From positions 1 through 64,000 of the forward strand of contig CAYUJU010000010.1 in assembly GCA_964445115.1 (NCBI GenBank): a DNA stretch of 64,000 nt, read 5' to 3'. Shown piece after piece: positions 44,744 through 54,300 of the stretch. The notes under the pieces were generated by a model. It was given only the letters and a program-made list of their open reading frames with translations. It did not search any database and was not told the origin of the DNA. A program made the translations under genes and the position numbers. Numbering within the stretch: position 1 is the first letter of the stretch; each line of letters opens with the position of its first letter. This stretch comes from CAIJXJ01 sp964445115 (GTDB lineage Bacteria; Pseudomonadota; Gammaproteobacteria; Burkholderiales; Methylophilaceae).

Positions 44744-45889
44744 TTACGGCTGCTTCAATTCCGCCAGACGCTGGTCGACAAAACGCGTCAATTGCGGCGT
44801 GAGTTGCCCCGTATCGCGCGCGCGCTGGAACGCCGCCAGGGCGTCCTGATGCTTGCCGATCTGCTCCAGGGAGATGCCAACCCCCACCAGCCAGGTCGGC
44901 ATGGCCGGGTCGGCATTCAAGGCTGTCAGGTAGTGCTGCACGGCCTCGTCGTGACGACCCTGACGTTGCAGCAACGCCGCATAGAATCCCTGATATTCCG
45001 GGTCCGCTGCCCCTGACTTCAGCCCTTGTTCCAGCGTCGCCACCCCTGTGGCGAGATCCCCCGACTCTACCTGAATACGTGCCAGCGTTATGCGGAACGT
45101 GCTCTGTTCTGGCGCAAGCACAAGTCCATCCTGCAGCAGCGCCGTCGCCTCGGGATGATGCCGCGCATCGACCAGCAAACCAACCAGCATCTGTCGCGCA
45201 TCCGTGTGGCGGGGATTGGTGTCGAGCACTTTGCGCAGCAGGTCCTGCGCTTCCGCGACGCGGCCCTGCTGCAGGGCGGTGACCGCCTGCCGATAGGTGT
45301 TTTCTGCCTGTTGCGAGGCGCTGACCGTTTTCAATGGACGGGACGGGCCTCCCGCCGGACCCACGCTCTGCCTTGGCTTGGGTGCCGCTTCAACATCCGG
45401 CGGCAAGCTTGCAGGCGGGGCAGCCTGCTGTGGCTCGGAAGCACGACGTGATTTCGGCTCCAAACGCCGCTCCGGCACGGATGAGATGGTCATGTCCAAC
45501 CCCGTGAGTCTCTTTTCTGCCGCCGGAGCAGCCTCAGCGGCTGCGGGAACTGCAGGCACTTCGGCCACCGCAGGCGGCGGCACGTAACCGCCTGGTTCGG
45601 GCGCAGGAGTGGGCGCCACAACGGCCGGGGCAGCAACCTGCACTTGGGTACTTTGCGGCTGGGTTGTCTGCAACTGCGGCGAGCGCTCGGCGCGCGTGCC
45701 CCACCACCAGGCTGCACCTGCCAACATCATCAGGACCACGCCCAAGGCCAGCACTAGCGCCCACTTCGGGAACGCACTTTCCCGTCCCATCTCGGCAACA
45801 GCCCGCACCTCACCAGCAAGAGGTGCCGTTCTGTCGGCGGCGGCATTGCGCTGCTCCAGGTCTTTCAACATCTGATTGATCAGGCTCAT
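44744..45889 (-). CDS. mshN: MSHA biogenesis protein MshN (TPR protein)
   Basis: 381 residues: cytosolic N-terminus (MSLINQMLKDLEQRNA, the shared MshN/GspB-like start), one TM (about 43-64), a long Pro/Ala/Gln-rich periplasmic linker (about 70-190) and C-terminal TPR repeats (about 195-370). Last gene of the msh locus; overlaps mshM by 4 bases. Thought to help assemble or connect the secretin. Confidence 0.85.
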   Translation of the reverse strand: MSLINQMLKDLEQRNAAADRTAPLAGEVRAVAEMGRESAFPKWALVLALGVVLMMLAGAAWWWGTRAERSPQLQTTQPQSTQVQVAAPAVVAPTPAPEPGGYVPPPAVAEVPAVPAAAEAAPAAEKRLTGLDMTISSVPERRLEPKSRRASEPQQAAPPASLPPDVEAAPKPRQSVGPAGGPSRPLKTVSASQQAENTYRQAVTALQQGRVAEAQDLLRKVLDTNPRHTDARQMLVGLLVDARHHPEATALLQDGLVLAPEQSTFRITLARIQVESGDLATGVATLEQGLKSGAADPEYQGFYAALLQRQGRHDEAVQHYLTALNADPAMPTWLVGVGISLEQIGKHQDALAAFQRARDTGQLTPQLTRFVDQRLAELKQP

Positions 45890-46800
45890 GGCAACTTCCC
45901 GTAATAGGCCATCGCACCGACGACAGCCGCCACGCCCAACAGCGCCGCAACAATCGCCACCGCGATGCCAATCCGCCGCGACGCGGGAGCTCTTGTGGCA
46001 CCCGTATCACGAGCAGCAGCGGCTACATCGGCGCGCGAGATCATCTGACGCCCCTTACCGAAAGCCGCCAGCAGCGCCTTATGCGCCAGGATGTTGACCA
46101 ACCTGGGAATGCCCTTGGTACGACGGCGAATTTCCGCCAGCGCGCCGCGACTGAACATGCGCCCCCCCTGATAGCCCGCCACCACCAGTCGGTGATTCAG
46201 GTAGAAATGCAATTCGTCATGCGTCAGCGCATTGAGTCGATAATCGAAGGTAATCCGCTGCTTGAGTTGACGGATGGAAGGATGGTCGAGTTTTTGATCC
46301 AGTTCCGGCTGGCCAAAAATCACCACCTGCAGCAGTTTGGCTTTCTCGGTTTCAAGATTGGTCAGCAGCCGCAGCGACTCCATCGTCTCCAGTGGCATCG
46401 CCTGCGCCTCGTCGAGGCAGACCAGCACACGCTTGCCCTCTCCCGAGTATTCCAGCAGGGTCTGGTTCAGTGACTTCAACAGGTGGTGCTGCCCCATGGT
46501 TGGGTCGACTTCGATGCCCAGTTCTTCCGCAAGCGCCATCATCAGTGCTTGCGATTCCAGGTTAGGATTGGGAATGTAGGCGATCTTGAATTCCGGGCCC
46601 AGCGTGCTCATGAACTTGCGGCAGAGCAGGGTCTTGCCGGTGCCGACTTCGCCCGTGATCTTGATGAAGCCTTCGCCGGTGCGGGCCGCGATCAGCAGGG
46701 TGTTCAGTGCCTCCTGATACCCGGACGAGGAGAAGAAAAAGGTCGTATCCGGGGTGATGCTGAAGGGAAATTCCCGCAGCCCGAAATGTTCCAGATACAT
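45886..46800 (-). CDS. mshM: MSHA biogenesis ATPase MshM (ExeA-like AAA)
   Basis: 304 residues: the ExeA/GspA-type start MYLEHFGLREFPFSITPDTTFFF, Walker A GEVGTGKT at 50-57, Walker B VLVCLDEAQAM (about 126-136), and a C-terminal TM (about 280-300). By analogy with GspA it works with MshN to place the secretin through the peptidoglycan. Gap to mshL 2 bases. Confidence 0.9.
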   Translation of the reverse strand: MYLEHFGLREFPFSITPDTTFFFSSSGYQEALNTLLIAARTGEGFIKITGEVGTGKTLLCRKFMSTLGPEFKIAYIPNPNLESQALMMALAEELGIEVDPTMGQHHLLKSLNQTLLEYSGEGKRVLVCLDEAQAMPLETMESLRLLTNLETEKAKLLQVVIFGQPELDQKLDHPSIRQLKQRITFDYRLNALTHDELHFYLNHRLVVAGYQGGRMFSRGALAEIRRRTKGIPRLVNILAHKALLAAFGKGRQMISRADVAAAARDTGATRAPASRRIGIAVAIVAALLGVAAVVGAMAYYGKLP

Positions 46801-46802
46801 GG

Positions 46803-48623
46803 TTAGCGCGTTCCTGACGTGGAAACGTCCACATCCATCGCTTCGATGCGGCGCTGGGTCGCCGAGATTTCATCAGACCACGTGCCGTCCCCGTGCACCA
46901 CGGTCGGCTTGATCATGATCACCAGCTCTCGCTTGCTCGAGGCCTGGCCGCCCTTGCGGAAGAGTGCACCGGCACCCGGCACATCGCCGACCGTGGGGAC
47001 CTTGGAACGGTTATCGATATAGCTGTCCGTCATCAAGCCCCCGATCACGACGATCTGGCCATCACGCACCTTCACCACGCTGTCGGTTTCGCTGATCTTG
47101 TTGGACGCGAACGGCAGGGTGAGATTGTTGATGGTCTTCTTCTCGACCTCGGTAACCTCGCTCACCAGTGGATGCACGTGCAGGGTGATGTTGTCCTCGT
47201 CGTCGATCTGCGGCGTCACGTCCAGCGAAATGCCGGAGAAGAAAGTCGAGTAAATCGGCGTCGGCTGGTTGGTTACCGTGCCGCCCGTCGTGGTCGTGGA
47301 ACTGCTGTTGCTCTCGAACCCGGTGACGTACTGCTCATCACGGCCGACCTTGAGCACGGCCTTCTGGTTGTTGATGGTGGAGATGCGCGGGCTGGACAGC
47401 ACGTTCACCGTCCCCTGTGTCTGCAGGAAATTGAGCAGTGCAGAGAAATTGCGCAACTGCAGGGCAATGCCTAGGCCAGCCGAAAACGCCGATCCAGTGG
47501 CGCCGATCAGGCCGGTTCCCAGCACACCGCCCAGCGTGGAGTCGGCGACGAGTGCACCACCGTTGCTGCCTGGCTCAGTGATGGTGGTCGTATCCGCACC
47601 GACCGAGGCACGGTGCACCCCGCGTTGGAAGGCCGCCCAGTTGATCCCCTGCTGCGCGCCGGAATTGAGCTCCACGTCGATGATCTTGGCTTCGAGGATG
47701 ACCTGCTTGTCGATACTCACCTGCATCGCCCGCAGCAGGTGTTCCACGGTACGCAACTCCTCGGGCATGCCGCGCACGAAAATTGCGCCAGTCATCTGGT
47801 TGACCAGCACGCTGCGCCCCTCGGCACAGCCGTCTGCACCGCGTTCGCGTGAGCCGAACTGCGGCTCGTTCAGCGTCATCGGGATACGTCCGCCCGCCAT
47901 ACCGGCCATACTGGGATTGAACGCCGTCGTGCCGGTGCTGGCCGCTGTCTGGTTGGGGATCTTGCAATTGAGCGCCGTCCGCACCGCGTCCTCGATTTCC
48001 CCCCAGAAGTCAGCGCGCTGGCTGGAGGCCACCGAACTGGCCTGAGACTGGGAAGAGGTTCTCGACCCCGTGATCGAGGTCGTCCCGGAGGCGGATTCGC
48101 CCGAGGCGCCGGAAGTCACGGCGATGTCGCTGCGCCCGCGCCGCTGGCCGACGATGTAGTTCACCTTGTAGATCTTGGCCTGCAGCCCGGGTTTCAGCAC
48201 GTAAATACGGTTGCCGTCGACCTTGTATTCGTAGCCGTAGAGTTCGCGCAGCGACTCCAGCGCCTCCAGCACGGTCACGTCCTTCAGGTTCACGGACACT
48301 GTCCCCTTGACGTCCGGATGCACAAGCATGCTGTAACGCGTGCCCGAAACGATCCCCATGAACACCTGATTCACGGGTGCATCGTTGATCACCAGGTCGA
48401 AACGCTGTTCCAGCTGCTTGGCACTCGCCTTGGGCAACGGCACCCGGAGCGGCGGCAGCAGAGAACTTGTCACCGTTTCCGGCACTGTTGCAGCGGCTGG
48501 TCTAGTCTCAGCGGACTGCCGCAACTCGTCATTGATCCGATGCAGTGTGGTTTTATCCTGAGGCGGATTGACGCCCGCACACCCGGCTAGCGCCAATGTC
48601 ATCATCAGGGAGGGGAATCGCAT
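46803..48623 (-). CDS. mshL: MSHA pilus secretin MshL
   Basis: Outer-membrane secretin channel. 606 residues: lipoprotein signal MRFPSLMMTLALAGC (C15 lipidated), secretin/TonB short N-terminal domain near 70-150 (VSVNLKDVTVLEALESL), a Ser/Thr-rich low-complexity region near 175-205, and a C-terminal secretin domain (about 300-570, DKQVILEAKIIDVELN, QTQGTVNVLSSPRI, VIGGLM). The ATG at 48623 fits the signal peptide; an upstream extension to 48767 lies inside mshK. Confidence 0.93.
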   Translation of the reverse strand: MRFPSLMMTLALAGCAGVNPPQDKTTLHRINDELRQSAETRPAAATVPETVTSSLLPPLRVPLPKASAKQLEQRFDLVINDAPVNQVFMGIVSGTRYSMLVHPDVKGTVSVNLKDVTVLEALESLRELYGYEYKVDGNRIYVLKPGLQAKIYKVNYIVGQRRGRSDIAVTSGASGESASGTTSITGSRTSSQSQASSVASSQRADFWGEIEDAVRTALNCKIPNQTAASTGTTAFNPSMAGMAGGRIPMTLNEPQFGSRERGADGCAEGRSVLVNQMTGAIFVRGMPEELRTVEHLLRAMQVSIDKQVILEAKIIDVELNSGAQQGINWAAFQRGVHRASVGADTTTITEPGSNGGALVADSTLGGVLGTGLIGATGSAFSAGLGIALQLRNFSALLNFLQTQGTVNVLSSPRISTINNQKAVLKVGRDEQYVTGFESNSSSTTTTGGTVTNQPTPIYSTFFSGISLDVTPQIDDEDNITLHVHPLVSEVTEVEKKTINNLTLPFASNKISETDSVVKVRDGQIVVIGGLMTDSYIDNRSKVPTVGDVPGAGALFRKGGQASSKRELVIMIKPTVVHGDGTWSDEISATQRRIEAMDVDVSTSGTR

Positions 48624-48630
48624 CTCTACC

Positions 48631-49014
48631 TTACCTCGTATTCCTGGCATTCGTTTTCGCGCCCGGCTTTGCCAGAGCCGGCTTGCGCAGCGTTTTCTCG
48701 ACCCCTGGGTGCATGCGCAGGGTCTGCAGCGTGCCATCCTCTGCGCGCAGGACCGCTTCCCAATCATTCAGGCGCACCAAAGTCGCGTCCTGATACTTGC
48801 CCCCTAGTGGCACCATTTCACCGCTGATCACCGCGATCTTGCGGCCGGAGGACAGCATGACGGATTGCAGCACCGGCCCGGCATAGGCAGCCGGAGCCCC
48901 CGCCTGCCGGGCTTCACCGTAGGGCTGGGTAGGGTCCTGCAACACCTCGGCCTGGGCCACGCCAGCCACCAGCGTCAACATCAGGACCAGTGCATGGGTC
49001 AGTCGCTTGATCAT
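48631..49014 (-). CDS. mshK: MSHA biogenesis protein MshK-like
   Basis: 127 residues, secreted: signal peptide MIKRLTHALVLMLTLVAGVAQA, then DPTQPYG and a PilP/GspC-like small beta domain (LQSVMLSSGRKIAVISGEMVPLGGKY). Basic C-terminal tail. Position between mshJ and mshL matches MshK, the presumed periplasmic partner of the secretin. ATG at 49014 has GGGG upstream. Confidence 0.82.
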   Translation of the reverse strand: MIKRLTHALVLMLTLVAGVAQAEVLQDPTQPYGEARQAGAPAAYAGPVLQSVMLSSGRKIAVISGEMVPLGGKYQDATLVRLNDWEAVLRAEDGTLQTLRMHPGVEKTLRKPALAKPGAKTNARNTR

Positions 49015-49034
49015 TAGCCCCGATTGTAACCCGA

Positions 49035-49712
49035 TCAAATGCTCAACCATACCTTGTCCAGACTCAAGGTATAAATGGTCACGGTCAACGTGGACTGCCC
49101 CCCGGCGTCGGCAGCCAGGCTGGCGCCGCCCCACAACACGTGCCAGGAGAGTTGTTCCAGTGCCTGCAAATACTGCATCAGGTCCAGATAACGACCGCTG
49201 ATCTTCAACTCGACACCATGGCGATACACGCCGCCGCTCGCAGGTTTGGTGGCTTTCGGCTCTTCGGATGCACGCGCCTCCGAAGTGGCTACCTCGCTGA
49301 CAGGCAGCGTCTTCAACGACACCAGTTTCAATTGCCCATGCTTGCGCAGGATATCCTCAAGCATCCCCGGCATTTTCTCCGGCCGGATCAGTTTCTTTTC
49401 CAGCCCGGCCAGTGAGGCATTGGCCTGCTGCAGCGCCTCAAGCGCCGATTCCAGTCGCTGACGATTCTGCAGGTCGGGATCCGGCAACGGCGCCTGTTGC
49501 AGCATCTGCAGCTGTTGCTGCAGCGTGGCAAGACTCATCCGATCTGCCGTCAACGTGGATTGCACGGCGGCGACTCTCCGGACGACCGGCTCCACCACCA
49601 AGGTATTCAGCACGGCCGCCACCACGACGAGACCAGCGGCCAGGATCATCCAGCGCTCGCGCGGACTGAGCGCCGCGAAACGTCCGGCGAGAGCGTCCCA
49701 ATACTGCTTCAT
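49035..49712 (-). CDS. mshJ: MSHA biogenesis protein MshJ (PilO/GspM-like)
   Basis: 225 residues: short cytosolic start, TM (about 22-43, MILAAGLVVVAAVLNTLVV), a coiled coil (about 46-110) and a ferredoxin-like periplasmic domain at the end. PilO-type alignment protein of the inner-membrane platform. Overlaps the upstream gene by 4 bases. Confidence 0.85.
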   Translation of the reverse strand: MKQYWDALAGRFAALSPRERWMILAAGLVVVAAVLNTLVVEPVVRRVAAVQSTLTADRMSLATLQQQLQMLQQAPLPDPDLQNRQRLESALEALQQANASLAGLEKKLIRPEKMPGMLEDILRKHGQLKLVSLKTLPVSEVATSEARASEEPKATKPASGGVYRHGVELKISGRYLDLMQYLQALEQLSWHVLWGGASLAADAGGQSTLTVTIYTLSLDKVWLSI

Positions 49713-50377
49713 GGGCGCACCTCCGCCGCTGCCGTGCCAGAAGATGTCTGTGATTCCATCGCTTGCAGCTTGAAATCAAAAGCTCCCGTCGCGGAGGCCG
49801 ATGCGGCGGCCTCCTTGCCCGGCAGAGGCTTCTGCGACTCCATCTGCAAGGCGGAAAACTGACGGCCGCTGAACAGCGGCTCCTCGCCCAGCAAGGCGAT
49901 GTACTGCGGGACCAGTTCCGGCTGCATGGCCTTGCCCTCGATGGTCAGCCTGCCAGACCCCGCTTCAAGTGTAAAACCGGTCAGCCACAACCCCGGCACG
50001 CGCTTGCGCGCGAACGCTTGCAGATAGGTGAAATAGCCTTGGGTTCGACCGACGCCGTCGCCCTCGAGAAACGCCAGAATTTCCTGCTGATGCGTGAGCG
50101 TCGCCTGGGCACGGGCCAACTCTTCTTCCAGCGCCTTGCTCGGCGCACGCGGGGCACGTGCCTGCACCGCCTGATCGAGTTGCGCCCTGACGGCGGCCAA
50201 CTGGCCCGCCACGGCCTGCTGCTCACGTTCCAGTTGCTTGAGCCGCTGCCCGGCCCAGGCAGCGTAGGCCAGCATGCCCGCCGCGACCACGCCGATCAGG
50301 ACGAGCAGCGCCACGGCATTCAGCCACATCCTGGGCTTGACCAGTTGCGGATCGAGCAGGTTGATCTGCTGACTCAT
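49709..50377 (-). CDS. MSHA biogenesis protein, PilN-like (MshI2)
   Basis: 222 residues: the PilN motif SQQINLLDPQL at the N-terminus, one TM (about 19-41), coiled coil (about 43-105) and a periplasmic domain. In the classic locus this function is part of, or adjacent to, MshI. It binds the PilM-like MshI. Overlaps mshI and mshJ by 4 bases each. Confidence 0.85.
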   Translation of the reverse strand: MSQQINLLDPQLVKPRMWLNAVALLVLIGVVAAGMLAYAAWAGQRLKQLEREQQAVAGQLAAVRAQLDQAVQARAPRAPSKALEEELARAQATLTHQQEILAFLEGDGVGRTQGYFTYLQAFARKRVPGLWLTGFTLEAGSGRLTIEGKAMQPELVPQYIALLGEEPLFSGRQFSALQMESQKPLPGKEAAASASATGAFDFKLQAMESQTSSGTAAAEVRP

Positions 50378-51303
50378 CGCGCCGCATCCTCCCTGAGCGC
50401 TGCCCCCAGCATATGCAGGGCGGCCGGCTGCTGCGACAGGTCCAGCAGTTCGGGAACATCGGTCAGATCGAACAGATCGGCCAACTCAAACGACTCGACC
50501 TGCAAATACAGATAGCTGCGCAAGTAGGCGAGAAATTCGTCGCGCGCCGGAAAAGGCGCCACCACCAGGCGCCCCACCGCGAGATAGGGAAACTGTCGCT
50601 CGAAATTGTCCAGCGAGCGCTGCAGATCGAGCGCCACCCGTTCATAGACGTGGTGGCGACGATCGACATCCGGGTTTTGCAGCTGGTCGACCGAGACGTC
50701 GATCTGGCGTGCATGGTACAACTCGCCGCCGCCCGTCAGGGTCAGCAGGCCGCCCTCGGCACAGAAAGTCAGCATCGCCAGCCCCCGCCCTTCCTGCTCC
50801 AGCAGGGCCGCCAGGTTGCGCTGCGCGATTTCGGGAATATCGATCGCTTCCAGCCCCATGGGGGTTTGTTCGATATAGCGCTCGATCCGGCGACGTACCG
50901 CCTCATGGCGCGCAGCGACTGCCAGCATGAAGCGCGGACGGGTAGGATTACTGCCATCGGCCGGAATCTCAAGCACATCGACAGTCGCGTTGGCCACCGG
51001 ATAATCCAGCATATCCTTGATGCTCCAGCGCACCGCCTGCCGCCACTCTTCCCGCGGCACGGTCAACGCCTCCACCTGGAACATTTGGTATTCGTTGCGC
51101 TCCAGCAAGGCTACGGCACGTTGCTGCCGCATGGATTTCCGATCCGCCTCCTGCGGCTCACCGGCAGCATGCTTCACACAAGACCACCCTGTCACCAGCG
51201 GCTTGCCGCCGTTGCGCCGCTCGACATGCACCTGACAGGCGCCCTCGCTCGTCATCCTGAGAGCGGTCCAACCTTTCCTTTTGCGTTGCCAGAATAATTG
51301 CAT
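50374..51303 (-). CDS. mshI: MSHA biogenesis protein MshI (PilM-like)
   Basis: 309 residues, cytosolic, actin-like/PilM-type fold: MQLFWQRKRKGWTALRM start, REEWRQAVRWSIKDMLDYPV (about 84-103), and a C-terminal half with LGRLVV-type strands (YLAVGRLVVAPFP). First gene of the mshI-N segment, preceded by an AT-rich spacer that probably holds its promoter. Confidence 0.85.
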   Translation of the reverse strand: MQLFWQRKRKGWTALRMTSEGACQVHVERRNGGKPLVTGWSCVKHAAGEPQEADRKSMRQQRAVALLERNEYQMFQVEALTVPREEWRQAVRWSIKDMLDYPVANATVDVLEIPADGSNPTRPRFMLAVAARHEAVRRRIERYIEQTPMGLEAIDIPEIAQRNLAALLEQEGRGLAMLTFCAEGGLLTLTGGGELYHARQIDVSVDQLQNPDVDRRHHVYERVALDLQRSLDNFERQFPYLAVGRLVVAPFPARDEFLAYLRSYLYLQVESFELADLFDLTDVPELLDLSQQPAALHMLGAALREDAAR

Positions 51304-51381
51304 GCCGGGTTATTTTTTTACAAAGCAGTTTAAAAAAAACAATTAACTTATTGTTACAAAATTGATTCTTTGGCACAAGAA
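51304..51381 (-). promoter_or_regulatory. AT-rich spacer with palindrome upstream of mshI
   Basis: The 78 bases between mshQ and mshI are far richer in A/T than the surroundings. They contain the inverted repeat AACAAT-N6-ATTGTT (51338-51355). Promoter-like hexamers are present but none is convincing. Probably the start of a separate mshI-N transcript with an operator site. Confidence 0.4.
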
Positions 51382-54300
51382 CTAATAATTCTCACGCAGG
51401 TAGATGAGCGGCGTCTTGCGCAACCCGAAGGTCGCGCGGGCCGTCGGATTCGTTCCCAGCCAGGGAACACCGGCTGCCGCATTACCGACCGTAACGTCGA
51501 CACTCCCGCTATTACCCATCCCCGGTGCGGATAACCAAAGCGTGCCACGCCCCTGGACAAAATTTGCGCCAATCGCCGGCAGCGTCTCACCTGCCGCCAA
51601 GCCTCCCCTGTAATTGTTGAGCGTCAGCGCCGCTAGGGGAATCGCCGTGCAACTGTCGGACACATTCGTCGTCCAGTAGTCATCCGTGGTAATCGCGGCA
51701 TTGCCCCCCTCCTGCCAGTACTGCGCCTCCAGCGGCAAGTTCAATCGCATCAGTTCTGAACCCGTGTTGCTGCGCAGGCTCAACCGACCGCTGCGCAGCG
51801 ATGCCACGCCTTCAACTCCACCGGAAGACGTGACGCCGTCGCCGCCTGCAGACTCGGTAGCACGAAGTTTGATCATGCCCGGCACCGTTTTCTGGTTGGT
51901 GAAGGTATAGGTCGGCGTCACGTTGGCGACCCCAGAGACGAACGCACCACTCCCCACAGCATTCGAGCCGCCAAAACCGCCCCCCCCCAGCACGTTGGCA
52001 TCCGTCAGGGTGACCCCCTTGGCCATCACGGGCGCAGCGGCCCCATCATAATTCAAGGTAGGATTACCCGCGCTGTTCAGCGCTGTCACCATCACAGAGA
52101 AAGGTTGACCGGAATACGTGTAAGCCCCCGCGGCGCAGCCCTGCGTCACCACGGTAGAAAAACGGTCAGGAATAAAGCGGCCAACATAAGCTGTCGCACT
52201 GGCATTGCCAAACTTGCACCCGTACTTTCCACCTACCAGCGCATTGGACAGGTCATTCGTACAATCGTTGGGCTGGTCCACCGAGGTAAAACTGTCGTCG
52301 GTCACGCTGTTGGCCCGCAGCCTGAAATAACCCACCTCGCTATAACTAAAACCATTGCCGACGGCGATGCCGGTAGATGGATTGGCGGCGCTGAAAGCGC
52401 CCGTAAGCCCGCCTGTCGCTACTGCGCCTGGGTGCGCGTCCATCAGCCCCGTGTCGATCAGGGGAGTACCATCATAACCAGCCACCCCCGCTGCGGCGCT
52501 TAGCGTAAATGCGGTACCGGCTCTGATGGCTGGGGTAGCTGTTGCGCTGCTTCCCGTCACATCTGCGCTGGCGGACGAGGTGACGGTCAATCCGACAGGG
52601 CGGATGGCAAAGTTGTCCGTGGAACAGGCCGGCGTGCTGATGGCGGTATCACGGATTCTGACTTTGACGTTTTTCGCCGCGTTCGGGTAATTGAAATTGA
52701 ATGTCTTGCGATTGTTATCCGCTTCGGTGAAGGTGTAGGTCGCCACCGCATTCAAACCGGGATTGGTGTCCGCACAGTTGCCGCTCGCCGCCGCGGGGTT
52801 GACCAGCGACACCTCTACCGTACCGGTATATCCGGCTGGCACAGCTCCCGAGGGGATTGCCCGCACATCAAGCGAAAATGCCGTCGCAGATAGCTTGGTG
52901 AAAATGGGGGTAGCGGCAGCCTGCCCGACCTCCACCGCATCGAAGCAGGAAGAAGACGCCGCAAATGGCAGGCTGCAACTCAGGGTGTTGGTGCTGACAT
53001 TCAGACACTGGCTGGCCACCGATGGCACGGGCGTCACGCCGCTGGTCCCAAGCGTTATCGTTTGTGCCGTCGCCACGGCCAGATTGAGTTTGATCTGCCC
53101 GCCAGTGTTGGCGGGAATGGTGAAGGGGAGGCTACCGCCAGGCGTACCGGCCCAGGTCACATTCCCACTGACCTCGCCATCGGTGTAGTAGGTCGTACAT
53201 GCCGAAGTGGCACACGCCTTCACCGTCAGCATTTCGGCAGCACACGTCCGTCCACTGCCATCGTGCTCGATGCGCACATGATCAAGCGCAGGGCAACCGC
53301 CGGTGATATTTTTGTCACGCTGCACCAGCCCGACACCCCCTTCGAAATTGTAGATGCGCACATCATCCAGCACCCCGTCGGCGGACCTCGCCGTCCCGCT
53401 GACGCCGACATTCCCGCTGCCGTTGTCACCGAGATACAGCGTACCGATGCCTGCCGCCAGTCCGCCTGAGGTTGTGAACGCAGTCTGCACGCTTTGCGCC
53501 CCGTTGACGTAAATGCGCAAATGATCTGCATTGCTTGCTGCCAGCGCGTTGAAGTTCCAACTGACGGCAATATGTACCCATCCCGAAGCCGAAAGCACAC
53601 CATTGCCAAGATTACCCGTTTCGGCAACCCTGTCATTCCCGGCGCTATCCCGGACCACGAATCGTAGCCGGACGGTGGAATTGCTGATCCGCCGCTTGGT
53701 CAGGAAAAACCAGTTCGGACTGGCAGTCGAGGCGTCCAGCAATTGTGCGTCCTGGTTACCGTTACTCGCCCAATTGGCCGGCTTATACCAAAAACTGATG
53801 GTCCCCGCACCACCCGTCACGGCTGGCATGTTCAAACCGGTATTGATTGCATCCAGGTTACCCAGACTTGAATTGCCGGGAATATCCGCCCCGCGACAGA
53901 TATAGCCTCCTGCGATCGTCTGCGCACTCCCCACCCGCACGCCATGACGGTTGTTGCCACTGGTGTCGAGCACTTCGCCGGCTGTTCCGTTCCAGGCCGC
54001 CTGCTCCATCCGGTATTCCGCCACCGGCCGCGGGATCGAGAAACGGATGGCGCTGTTAATGGCGGGAAAACCGACCTGCGGCACTTCGTAATCCGCACTA
54101 TCCACTTGCCAGCCGACCTGGGCATTCACATTGCCCGGCCCCGGCACATCATTCCCGAACTGGTAGACGAAATCGCCCCCTTCCTCCAGGATGATCTGCA
54201 GGTCGTAACTCCCGCTGGCGGTAGAGGTCGCGGTCCATTCCGGCACATGAAACCAGGTCACGACAAAGCGGCGGTTGGGAGCGGTACCGATGGTGGCGTA

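Noticed and set aside
47950..48130. Ser/Thr-rich stretch in mshL as an inserted element
   Set aside because: The frame is continuous and such low-complexity linkers are common in secretin N-terminal regions.
48624..48767. N-terminal extension of MshL
   Set aside because: It lies inside mshK in another frame and would hide a perfect lipoprotein signal.
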